Part shown: one piece after another, positions 41,172 to 48,908 of the stretch | Numbering within the stretch: position 1 is the first letter of the stretch | Layout of the letters: each line of letters begins with the position of its first letter | Source: Prado023 sp963798745 | GTDB lineage: Bacteria; Actinomycetota; Actinomycetes; S36-B12; CAIYMF01 | Length of the DNA: 64,000 bases | Direction of reading: 5' to 3' | Assembly (NCBI GenBank): GCA_963798745.1 | Contig: CAWCUF010000002.1 | Location: 186,001 to 250,000, forward strand | Made by a program: the position numbers and the translations under genes | The notes under the pieces: generated by a model | Told to the model about the DNA's origin: nothing | Database searches by the model: none | Seen by the model: the letters and a program-made list of their open reading frames with translations, nothing else

Positions 41172-42830
41172 CTAGCCCCGATCCGCGGTCAGCAGCCGGT
41201 CGGCCAGCGCGTCGCCACCGACCCGGCGGATCACCTCGACGTCCCCGCAGACGACGAGCAGGTCGCTGGCCCGCGACAGGCCGACGTAGAGGATGTCGCG
41301 GGCAGTGGCCGGGTCCAGGAACCCGTCGACGGCCAGCACCACGGCCGGGCGCTCGAGGCCCTTGAAGGCCGCGACGGTGGCGAAGAACAGGTCCGAGTCG
41401 TCCCAGAACGAGTCCCAGTACCCGTCACGCCCGTCGAGGGTCACCCGGTTGACCTGCTCGGGATGCCGATGACCGGTGGTCAGCAGGGCCACGTCCGCAG
41501 GCGCCCAGCCCTGGTCGAGCAGGCCCACGGCGGCGTCGTTGGCGGTCTCCACGGCGTCGTGGCTGGTGCAGGGCAGGAACCGGACCGGCGGACCCTCACC
41601 ACCGCGCAGGTCGGTGGAGTCCCCGGCCAGGGGCGCGAACACCTCGGCGATCTGGCGGCTGTTGCGCATGTTGGCATCCAGACTGAGCTGGGCCAGGCCC
41701 AGGTCCAGGCGCGCCCCGCGGTCGAAGACGCGCTGGTGCTCGTCGGCGAAGACCGCGATGTGGGCAGTGTCCGGGTCGCGCAGCGCGCCCAGCAGCGAGG
41801 GCCACCAGGTGTCCGGGCAGTCCTGGGCCTCGTCGACGATCAGGGCGTCGAAGCGCCCCTCTTCGGGCAGGGCCTGGGCCAGCGCGGTCATCTGCGCGGG
41901 CAGGGTCACCTCCCAGTAGTCGCGGCCCTGGCCGCCGCGGATCTCCAGGCCCCAGTCCACGCCCAGCGCGTGGTAGGTGCGCACCCGCACGTTGCGGCGC
42001 ACCGCCTTGGGCCAGTGCGCGACCCGGCGGGCGATCCAGGTGGACAGCCCGCGTGAGTAGCAGACCAGGGCCACCCGCTGGCCCTCGGCCGCCCAGCGCC
42101 GGGCGGCCTCGATGGCCAGCCACGTCTTGCCGGTGCCTGGTCCGCCGATCACCTCCAGGCGCTTGATCCGGCGGGCCAGGTCCAGGACCTCGTACTGGGC
42201 CCGGGTGAGACGCTCGACGTGCTCGGCGCGCACCGCCAGCATGCCGGCCAGCTCGGCCTGCCGGTCCCCACGCCCACCGAGGATCTCGGCGGCGTCGGCC
42301 ACGGCCTCGACGCTCGGGGCATTGACTGGTTGCAGCTTGAGCGGTCCGGTCAGCAGATCATGGATGCGCCCAGCGGCGTCGGTCAGCTGATGCTTGTCGA
42401 TGATCCAGGCCCGCGGCAGCCCGGGGGAGGGATCCTCGGGCCCGAGGACGGTGTCGGGCAGGATCACCAGGTGGGCCATCCGCAGCGCGCCGTGCCTCCA
42501 TCGCGGGTGGCGGGTCAGGTAACGGCCCAGCAGGTACTTGCCCGAGCTGGCCTGGTCCTCCAGGTCGATCTGCCTGGCCCCGTCCGGGGTCCGCTGCCAC
42601 CAGGCCCCGTCGGCGCGCCACACGTGCCCGCCCTTGACCTCGACGGCAGCGACCCCGGCCCCGGGCATCCCCACGACCAGGTCCACCTCCCAGTCGCCGT
42701 CGAAGCCGGTGAACCGGACGTTGGCCAGCAGGATGTCGCCGTCACGCAGCTTGCGGGCCACGGCGTGGAAGGCCGCCCGCTCGGCCGACGAGCGGAACGC
42801 AGGGCGCTCCGGCAGGCATCGGGCGGCCAT
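41172..42830 (-). CDS. NERD-domain / UvrD-like helicase, first gene of the recCBD operon
   Basis: This 552-residue protein has an N-terminal nuclease-related (NERD) domain (about 15-130: Asp-Trp-Glu-Val-Asp-Leu-Val-Val-Gly and Val-Glu-Val-Lys-Gly-Gly, the Asp...Glu-x-Lys pattern of the restriction-nuclease fold). An SF1 helicase/ATPase domain follows: Gly-Gly-Pro-Gly-Thr-Gly-Lys-Thr near 230, Leu-Ile-Val-Asp-Glu-Ala-Gln-Asp near 330, and Leu-Tyr-Val-Gly-Leu-Ser-Arg-Ala near 520. The helicase part is short and may lack some 1B/2B domain. The start has a GAGGAGG site. It lies 5 nt upstream of recC, so co-expression with RecBCD is near certain. A role in end processing, regulation or defence together with RecBCD is inference. 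Confidence 0.85.
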   Translation of the reverse strand: MAARCLPERPAFRSSAERAAFHAVARKLRDGDILLANVRFTGFDGDWEVDLVVGMPGAGVAAVEVKGGHVWRADGAWWQRTPDGARQIDLEDQASSGKYLLGRYLTRHPRWRHGALRMAHLVILPDTVLGPEDPSPGLPRAWIIDKHQLTDAAGRIHDLLTGPLKLQPVNAPSVEAVADAAEILGGRGDRQAELAGMLAVRAEHVERLTRAQYEVLDLARRIKRLEVIGGPGTGKTWLAIEAARRWAAEGQRVALVCYSRGLSTWIARRVAHWPKAVRRNVRVRTYHALGVDWGLEIRGGQGRDYWEVTLPAQMTALAQALPEEGRFDALIVDEAQDCPDTWWPSLLGALRDPDTAHIAVFADEHQRVFDRGARLDLGLAQLSLDANMRNSRQIAEVFAPLAGDSTDLRGGEGPPVRFLPCTSHDAVETANDAAVGLLDQGWAPADVALLTTGHRHPEQVNRVTLDGRDGYWDSFWDDSDLFFATVAAFKGLERPAVVLAVDGFLDPATARDILYVGLSRASDLLVVCGDVEVIRRVGGDALADRLLTADRG

Positions 42831-42946
42831 CGCTCCTCCTCGGGACTCCTGCTGGGGCGTTCGAGGATCGCGCCCCGCACGCCCGAGGCTATCGGGGCCG
42901 ACGATCGTCCTGCGCGAAGCCGTCCCGGCAAGGCAGAATGCGGGTC

Positions 42947-43768
42947 ATGTCCGCTGCCGAATTCGAACCCGGGCCCATCGACCCCTCCACCGGCCACGGC
43001 TTCGACGCCCCCACCCGCGGGTACGACGCTCTGCTGCGTGAGGCGCAAGCGCTCTATCCCGGCGTGCGGATCGGGCTCCCGGGCAGGTCGCGGGCGTACT
43101 GGCCGACCATCACCGCGATGCGGCTGCTGCGGGCGCGCTGGGCGGTGTCGCTGCAGGGTGCCGATCTGGTCGCCCCGGGGCCGGCGATCCTGATCGCCAA
43201 CCACGTGCACTTCCTGGACCCGGTGTGCGTGGTGATGACGCAGTGGTGGCGGGTCAGCGCGTTCACCAAGCTCGAGTGGTTCGAGCATCGCGGTGCGCTG
43301 TTCTTCCGGGCGATGGGCCAGATCCCGCTGCGCCGGGGCGACCCCGCGGCCACCGAGTGGGCGATGCAGATGTCGCGCCACGCGTTGGCGCAGGGCGGGC
43401 GGATCGGCCTGTACCCGGAGGGCACCCGCTCGCCGGACCCGGACACCCTGTACAGGCTGCACAAGCGGATCATGATCCCCCTGCTGCAGGCCAATCCCGA
43501 CGTGCCGGTCCACGTGGTGAGCACCCAGTACGAGGAGCACTCGTTCCCGCGGCGCATCCAGGTGGCGGTGCGGATCTCGCCGAGGCTCACCCTGGATCCG
43601 CGACACATGAGTGCGCAGGTGCTCACCGACCGGATCCGCGACGCACTGCTGGCACTCGGCGGCCAGCGCTACGTCGATCGCTACGCCCAGGACGTCAAGG
43701 CCGAGTTGCGCGCGGCCGGACCGGGCGGCACTGGTCGGGCTATTCCCCGCGACGCACCTGATCGCTGA
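42947..43768 (+). CDS. 1-acyl-sn-glycerol-3-phosphate acyltransferase-like protein
   Basis: This 273-residue PlsC-superfamily enzyme has Asn-His-Val-His-Phe-Leu-Asp (His-x4-Asp box, about 84-90), Gly-Gln-Ile-Pro-Leu-Arg-Arg (about 123) and Tyr-Pro-Glu-Gly-Thr-Arg-Ser (about 157). It transfers an acyl group in phospholipid or lipid modification at the membrane. There is no clear membrane helix apart from the hydrophobic stretch near the His box. The start at 42947 follows a CAGAAT -10 (42934-42939) by 7 nt, which favours it over the ATG at 42938. The 3' end overlaps the convergent hydrolase gene by 29 bp. Confidence 0.88.
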   Translation: MSAAEFEPGPIDPSTGHGFDAPTRGYDALLREAQALYPGVRIGLPGRSRAYWPTITAMRLLRARWAVSLQGADLVAPGPAILIANHVHFLDPVCVVMTQWWRVSAFTKLEWFEHRGALFFRAMGQIPLRRGDPAATEWAMQMSRHALAQGGRIGLYPEGTRSPDPDTLYRLHKRIMIPLLQANPDVPVHVVSTQYEEHSFPRRIQVAVRISPRLTLDPRHMSAQVLTDRIRDALLALGGQRYVDRYAQDVKAELRAAGPGGTGRAIPRDAPDR

Positions 43769-44450
43769 TCTGCTCCACCTTGGCCCAGATCCTGGCGCGC
43801 ACGTCCGGCGAGCTCATCTCGCCCAGGTGGGTCACGCGGCCCAGGATCAGGTCGTCGACGGGGAACTCGGGGAAGGCGCGCAGGTGTCGGCGGTACTCCT
43901 GCGAGCTGGCGATCAGCAGGTTGGTCACGCCGGGCACGTCCATGTGCGCGTTGATGTAGGGCTGGATGAACAGTTCGTGGGTGCTGTAGATGTTGGTCAC
44001 CCGGTCGGCGATGCTGGGCAGGTCCGCGTGCAGCGCGGTGAGGAACGGTGAGTCCTCGGCCATGTCTGCCATGGCCGCAGTGATGCCGGTCCAGCCGAAC
44101 AGGCGCGAGATCCGCGCGGCGCTGACCGAGCCGCGCCACGGCGCCCCGACGCTGATCACGTGTCGGACCTGATCCTGGTGGTCCACGGCGTAGCGGAGCG
44201 CGGCCAGGCCACCCTGGGAGTGCCCCACAAGGACCACGGGGGAGTCCGGCGCGCGGTCGCGGACGGTGAGCTCGCGCTGGATGTCGTCGTGGATGTGCTC
44301 CTGGGAGCGGTCCAGGGCCATGGCCACGCCGAAATGGGCCAGCGTGATCAGGAAGGCGTTCGGGTGCCGCTCGAGGACCCCGCGCATCATCACTGCGGCC
44401 GCCACCCCTCGGATGGCGGTCCCGGCGACGATCGGCACGGCCACGGGCAT
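43740..44450 (-). CDS. Alpha/beta-hydrolase (lipase-like)
   Basis: This 236-residue serine hydrolase has the nucleophile elbow Gly-His-Ser-Gln-Gly-Gly near residue 75 and a following Gly-Ala-Pro-Trp-Arg-Gly. Candidate Asp/His members of the triad lie in the C-terminal half. The N-terminus is hydrophobic (Val-Ala-Val-Pro-Ile-Val-Ala-Gly-Thr-Ala) and may be a weak membrane anchor or signal. The start at 44450 is supported by TAGTTT (44458-44463) 7 nt upstream. The longer frame from 44510 is rejected. The substrate is unknown. The overlap with a PlsC-like gene hints at lipid metabolism. The 277-bp gap to the WD40 gene (44451-44727) has only a short direct repeat CCCGTACA near 44700-44720. Confidence 0.82.
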   Translation of the reverse strand: MPVAVPIVAGTAIRGVAAAVMMRGVLERHPNAFLITLAHFGVAMALDRSQEHIHDDIQRELTVRDRAPDSPVVLVGHSQGGLAALRYAVDHQDQVRHVISVGAPWRGSVSAARISRLFGWTGITAAMADMAEDSPFLTALHADLPSIADRVTNIYSTHELFIQPYINAHMDVPGVTNLLIASSQEYRRHLRAFPEFPVDDLILGRVTHLGEMSSPDVRARIWAKVEQISDQVRRGE

Positions 44451-44727
44451 GACGGTGAAACTACCGCACCGCCCGGCGCCGCTGTGCGGGCCCGTTGCGT
44501 GACCTGACATCGGCTGCCCGGATCGTCAACAGCGAGGACGGCCCCGGCCGCCCGGCGGCTCCCCGGCGACCGCCGGACGGCCGGCCCGCGCGGGCGCTGC
44601 TGGCCGGGGATGGCTGGCAGCGACTCCGGTCCGCGGACGCAGGGGCCGTCACCTACGACCTTGGTGCATCCGCGGGCCGTCGGGAAGAGATCTGGGCGAA
44701 CCCGTACAAGCCCGTACAGGGCGGGAT

Positions 44728-47487
44728 TCAGCCTTTGGGCACGACCGTGCTCAGACAGGGTGCGGCGTAGCCGACCCCCGGTGCGAGCTGCTCCCACTCG
44801 GCCTGGCTCATCGGGGTTCCGGTCGTGGCGCAGATGGCGGCGGCGGCGGCGGCGGGATCGGTCTGCCAGGTGGCGACCGTCCGGTCGGCGCCCGCGCCCG
44901 AGACCCGCGTGGCGCCCGACCCCAGCAGCACCGAGGTGATCTGGCCGTCGCCGGACCCCAGGGTTGCGGTCACGGTGGGCGACCTCGGATCAGTGACGTC
45001 CCACAGCCACACCAGCGCGTCCTTGGCCGCACCGGCGAGCGTCGCCCGCTGCCCGGTCGCGTCGGTGGCCCACGCCAGGGCGTAGACGGTGCCCCCCGGA
45101 CCTCGGATCGGGGCACCGACCGGTGCTGGCGCACCCGGGTCGGTGAGGTCGAAGATGCGGACCGTGCGGTCGGTGCTGCCCGCCGCCAGGTAGCGCCCGG
45201 AGGGGTCGAAGGCCAGGCCGTAGACGTAGTTCTCGAACCCGGTCAGCGCCGGGAGCTCACGGGCCTGCGCGCCGGACAGGTCCCACAGGTGCACCTGGTT
45301 CTGGGTGCTGCCCACTGCCAGCAGGCGACCGTCGGGGCTGAACGCCACCCCCAGGGGCAGACCGCTGATGCTCAATTGGTGGGCCGGCGCCGGGACGTCG
45401 CCCGGCGTCAGGCGCCACACGCCCACCGAGCCGTCGTCGGCCACGCCCGCGAGCAGTTGGCTGTCCGCGCTGATCGTGACGGCCTCGACGAGCTGGTCGG
45501 AGACGGTGACCACCCCGGCCAGGTCGCTGTCGCCGGACTGCGACCCGAGTTCCCACACCGCGATCCCCCCGGTGGCAGTGCCCGCCGCCGCCCACCGGCC
45601 GTCGGGGGACAGGGCGGCCGCGCCGTCACCTGCGCCGACCTCAGCCGGCGGGCGCAGCGGCGCCCATGGGGTCAGGAGTCCGGACTCCGCGCGGTCGAAC
45701 AGGTGCACAGCGCCGTCGCCGGCGCCCGGCCCGACCCCGAACCGGGTCTCGTCGCTGTCCTGCATCAGCGACCAGATGCCGTCGGTGAACCCGGACAGCA
45801 CGGGACCGGGCACCGGCCACAGCCGGGCGACGCCGTCGATCTCGCTGGTCAGCAGCGCCGAGCCCTGGCCCACGTACTGCGCCGCGGTCACCACCGACGG
45901 GCTGGGCAGCGAGCCCCGGGGTGCGCCGTCGGCGACCGCGAAGGTGCCCACACTGCCGTCGGAGCTCCCGGCGGCCAGGGTCGCGCCGTCGGGGGAGAAG
46001 GCCACCGTGTTCACCCAACTGGTGAACGTGCCCAGCGGCTCGCCTCGGGCTGCCGGTGCGCTGGGATCGCGCACGTCCCACAGTCGGGCCACCCGGTCCT
46101 TGCCGCCGGAGGCCAGCAGGGTCCCGTCCGGGCTGAACGCGACGCTGTGCACGAAGTTGGTCGGCTCCCCGACGGAGGTGGCGCTGACCAGCTCCGGTGC
46201 GCCGGTGGTGGGGGTGGTCCAGATCCGGATGGTGCCATCGGCGCTGCCGGTGGCCAGCAGTTCCCCGTCCGGTCGGTAGGCCACCGACTGCACGAGCCCG
46301 CCGAACTCCTCAGTGGGGGTGGGCAGCTCGGTGGGTGCCTCGGCTTCCGCCGGCAGCGCCCAGCGCCGCAGGGAGGGCTCACTGGTACCGGCTGCGAGCT
46401 GGCTGCCGTCGGGGCTGAACGCCAGCGATTGGATGGCGGCATCGACCTGCACCGGCTGGCCCACCTGCACCGGCGCGGCCAGGTCGGTGAGGTCCCACCG
46501 GGTCAGCCAGCCCTGGGAGCTGCCGGTCGCCAGCAGGGTGCCGTCCGGGCTGAACGCCGAGGCGAAGATCGAGTGCGCGCCGGCGACCGCGGGTAGTTCC
46601 CCGGCCGGTGCGTAGCCGCCGGAGCCCGGCTGGTCGGCCTGCGTGGCCCAGAGTCGGGTGACCCCGTCGACCCCGCTGATGGCCAGCACCGAGCCGTCCG
46701 TTCGGGCGGTCGCGTGCATCTCACCGGCCGGACCGACGAACCGGGTCGGCGTGGGCGTCCCGGTGGAGTTCAGGAGGCTGGATCGGGCCTGCACCGTGGG
46801 CGAGACCTGGTAGGCCGCCAGGGACAGCTGGGCGGCCAGGGCCGGGTCCTCCACGCGCAGGTCATCGGCGGCGATGGCCAGCTGACGCGACGTGGCCTGG
46901 TCGCGGGCCCGTGCGGCCGCCTGCCCCTGGGCCCGGGCGTCGTTGGCCGAACCGACCGCGGCCACGGCCAGCAGCCCGGCCAGCAGCGCCAGCACCGCCA
47001 TCAGGGCCACCATCGTGCGCAGTCGGCTGGTCCGCCGCGCCTCGGTGTCGTGCTCGGCCTGCTGCCGTGCCGTGCTCGCCGCGACGTACTCCTGCTCGGC
47101 GCCGGTCAGGACCCGGGGGGAGGTGGCCGGCTGGGCGGCGAGTTCCTGCGCCTCGGCCAGCGGGCCGCCGCGCAGCAGGGCAGCGGGATCACGGTCACGT
47201 TCGCGCCACAGCGCGGCCGCATCACTGATCCGCCGCTGTCGGCGGGCGGCGTCGAGGTCCGCGCGGACCCAGCCCGACAGCCGGGGCCACGCGGTGAGCA
47301 GGGCCTCGTGGCTGACCTCCAGCGTGCGCTCGCCCGCCGTGATCAGGCGACCGGAGACGAACGCCTCGATGACCGCGTCCAACGCCAGGTCGGTGGACCG
47401 GTCCGGGTGGCTCAGGTCGTCGTGCTGACCCGGCGCCGGGTCATGACCGCGTCGTCGTCGACCGCGACCAACTGCGCGAACAACCAT
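44728..47487 (-). CDS. nSTAND-WD40 protein, C-terminal part (after frameshift)
   Basis: This frame continues the HTH-nSTAND gene upstream. Homology-like continuity resumes at about 47430 with Ser-His-Pro-Asp-Arg-Ser and Val-Ile-Glu-Ala-Phe-Val-Ser-Gly-Arg-Leu-Ile-Thr, the end of the nSTAND helical domain (Val-Ser-His-Glu-Ala-Leu-Leu-x2-Trp-Pro-Arg-Leu). One membrane helix (about 160-180) and a coiled region follow. The remainder is a WD40 beta-propeller with many Phe-Ser-Pro-Asp-Gly and Leu-Trp-Asp repeats (about 13-14 blades, two propellers). The 5' 60 nt of the listed frame are probably not coding. As one protein the gene would have about 1320 residues, normal for the family. WD40-nSTAND proteins are signalling or conflict-system switches. 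The target is unknown. Confidence 0.8.
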   Translation of the reverse strand: MVVRAVGRGRRRRGHDPAPGQHDDLSHPDRSTDLALDAVIEAFVSGRLITAGERTLEVSHEALLTAWPRLSGWVRADLDAARRQRRISDAAALWRERDRDPAALLRGGPLAEAQELAAQPATSPRVLTGAEQEYVAASTARQQAEHDTEARRTSRLRTMVALMAVLALLAGLLAVAAVGSANDARAQGQAAARARDQATSRQLAIAADDLRVEDPALAAQLSLAAYQVSPTVQARSSLLNSTGTPTPTRFVGPAGEMHATARTDGSVLAISGVDGVTRLWATQADQPGSGGYAPAGELPAVAGAHSIFASAFSPDGTLLATGSSQGWLTRWDLTDLAAPVQVGQPVQVDAAIQSLAFSPDGSQLAAGTSEPSLRRWALPAEAEAPTELPTPTEEFGGLVQSVAYRPDGELLATGSADGTIRIWTTPTTGAPELVSATSVGEPTNFVHSVAFSPDGTLLASGGKDRVARLWDVRDPSAPAARGEPLGTFTSWVNTVAFSPDGATLAAGSSDGSVGTFAVADGAPRGSLPSPSVVTAAQYVGQGSALLTSEIDGVARLWPVPGPVLSGFTDGIWSLMQDSDETRFGVGPGAGDGAVHLFDRAESGLLTPWAPLRPPAEVGAGDGAAALSPDGRWAAAGTATGGIAVWELGSQSGDSDLAGVVTVSDQLVEAVTISADSQLLAGVADDGSVGVWRLTPGDVPAPAHQLSISGLPLGVAFSPDGRLLAVGSTQNQVHLWDLSGAQARELPALTGFENYVYGLAFDPSGRYLAAGSTDRTVRIFDLTDPGAPAPVGAPIRGPGGTVYALAWATDATGQRATLAGAAKDALVWLWDVTDPRSPTVTATLGSGDGQITSVLLGSGATRVSGAGADRTVATWQTDPAAAAAAICATTGTPMSQAEWEQLAPGVGYAAPCLSTVVPKG

Positions 47488-48692
47488 TGGGCGGCGGCCC
47501 GGCCGGTCGCGTCGAGGCCGGCGAACACCACCTCGGCGGTCTGCTGCACCGCGCCGGCGATGCCCCCGGTCGCCACGTAGTCACCGGCAGTCAGCCGATC
47601 GCCTCGGTGCTGCTCCCAGGTGGCCAGCAGCGCGTGGGACACCAGTGGCAGCGCTCCCGCGTCGTAGCCGGCCAGGAGTTGGCCCCGGGGGCTCAGATCC
47701 CGGATGAGCAGGTCGACGAGCTCGGGCTCGACCTGCACGCCGACGGACTGCGCCGGGGCGGTGATCGCCCGGCGCAGGTCGGCCAGGGACATCGACCCGA
47801 GCAGCACCTGCGAGGAGCGCAGGGCGGGCAGGATGTCCGGATCCGCCGCTGCCTGGCCGTAGAAGTCAGCCCGCAGGCCCACGACCACGACCGTCACCTG
47901 GTCCGGGTCACCCTCGGCGGCAGCGACCAGCGCGCGGATGAACTCCGTGCGCTCGGCGGGGAGCACCTCGCCGGAGAACAACTCCTCGGCCTGGTCGACG
48001 ACCAGCAGCGCGCGCGGTGCGCCGGACACCTCGGCACGGCTCGCGGCCAGGGCGCCGAGCGGATCGGTCCCGGGGACCAGGACCGAGGTCGCCCACGGTG
48101 CCTGCGCCCGGGTGCGCAGCCGGGGCACCAGGCCGGCCCGCAGCAGGGAGGACTTGCCCGAGCCCGAGGGTCCCACGACGATCAGGATCCGCAGCAGGTC
48201 GGGGCTCGGAGCGCGCTCGTCGATGGCCGCGACCAGTTCGTCGACGATCACCTCGCGCCCGAAGAACAGGTGCGCGTCGTCCTCGGTGAACGCCTCCAGG
48301 CCGCGGTAGGGGCTCGGTCCGGGACCGGTGTGGGGCTTGTCAGCCTGGTCCCGTCCAGCGGCGCTCCCGGCGCCCGACCGATTGGCCGCTCTCGAGGCGC
48401 CGCCCCGGCGGGCGCGCAGCAGGGCCTCGCGCCAGGCCTCGATCTCGTCGGGATCGCGCACGCGCAGTGCGACGAGCACCTGCTCGAGCAGGTGCGGCTG
48501 GGTGGTGGGCGGCAGGTGCCGGCCGCTGAAGTAGCCGCCGAGCGTGCCCGAGGGGATCCCGGTCGCCCGGGCCACATCCCGGATCGACAGCCCGGCACGC
48601 AAGCGCAGCTGCGTCAGTGCGCCGGCGAACTCGACAGGGGCGCTGACCTGGCGTGGATCCCCCGTGGGCCGGACCGCGAGGTCCTCGGTCAC
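47412..48692 (-). CDS. HTH-nSTAND NTPase, N-terminal part (before frameshift)
   Basis: From a GTG start with GGGAGG 4 nt upstream, 426 codons are open. Residues about 20-75 are an XRE-type HTH (Leu-Ser-Ile-Arg-Asp-Val-Ala-Arg-Ala-Thr-Gly). The nSTAND1 NTPase follows. It opens with Pro-Tyr-Arg-Gly-Leu-Glu-Ala-Phe (128-135) and Phe-Phe-Gly-Arg-Glu. Walker A is Gly174-Pro-Ser-Gly-Ser-Gly-Lys180-Ser. Walker B is Leu-Leu-Val-Val-Asp-Gln-Ala-Glu-Glu-Leu-Phe (229-239). The conserved Met-Thr-Arg-Arg-Arg-Val is reached at about 420, and then the frame runs out after four more residues while the true continuation is in another frame. It is therefore either a frameshifted pseudogene, a truncated active NTPase, a sequencing error, or a case of recoding. 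The HTH suggests DNA binding or autoregulation. Confidence 0.8.
   Translation of the reverse strand: MTEDLAVRPTGDPRQVSAPVEFAGALTQLRLRAGLSIRDVARATGIPSGTLGGYFSGRHLPPTTQPHLLEQVLVALRVRDPDEIEAWREALLRARRGGASRAANRSGAGSAAGRDQADKPHTGPGPSPYRGLEAFTEDDAHLFFGREVIVDELVAAIDERAPSPDLLRILIVVGPSGSGKSSLLRAGLVPRLRTRAQAPWATSVLVPGTDPLGALAASRAEVSGAPRALLVVDQAEELFSGEVLPAERTEFIRALVAAAEGDPDQVTVVVVGLRADFYGQAAADPDILPALRSSQVLLGSMSLADLRRAITAPAQSVGVQVEPELVDLLIRDLSPRGQLLAGYDAGALPLVSHALLATWEQHRGDRLTAGDYVATGGIAGAVQQTAEVVFAGLDATGRAAAQWLFAQLVAVDDDAVMTRRRVSTTT
47427..47442. repeat. 16-bp perfect palindrome at the nSTAND frameshift
   Basis: GACCCGGCGCCGGGTC is self-complementary over all 16 bases and encodes the Thr-Arg-Arg-Arg-Val region where the two frames of the nSTAND-WD40 gene part. 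Such GC palindromes cause polymerase slippage in replication and in sequencing, so it may have caused a real one-base deletion or an apparent one. Confidence 0.75.
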
Positions 48693-48908
48693 ACTGCCTC
48701 CCAGGTGCTGCCGATTGGTGCACACCCTGGGAGTCGGGTGCTGGCCCCGTGTCCGGGCCTCCCTGGGACCGGTTCGGGTCCGGACATAGCGAGGCCCCGC
48801 AGCAGACGGGGGAGCATGCCGCGAGGCCTCTTGTGAGAACCATACTCCTGTTCTGGCCGAAGGGAAGTCATCGGTTCAGCACTGGGGTTGGGTCGCCTGT
48901 GGACTCGG

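Noticed and set aside
42961..42978. A T-loop-like GAATTCGAACCC that could belong to a tRNA gene
   Set aside because: It lies inside the PlsC-like coding region and no acceptor or anticodon stem can be drawn around it.
44664..44703. TGCATCC followed by GCGAAC, like the ECF promoter motif
   Set aside because: The spacer is 24 nt, not 16, and no gene starts downstream in that direction.
47412..47487. Programmed ribosomal frameshifting in the nSTAND gene
   Set aside because: No slippery heptamer is present in the overlap. A one-base loss at the palindrome explains it more simply, though recoding is not excluded.
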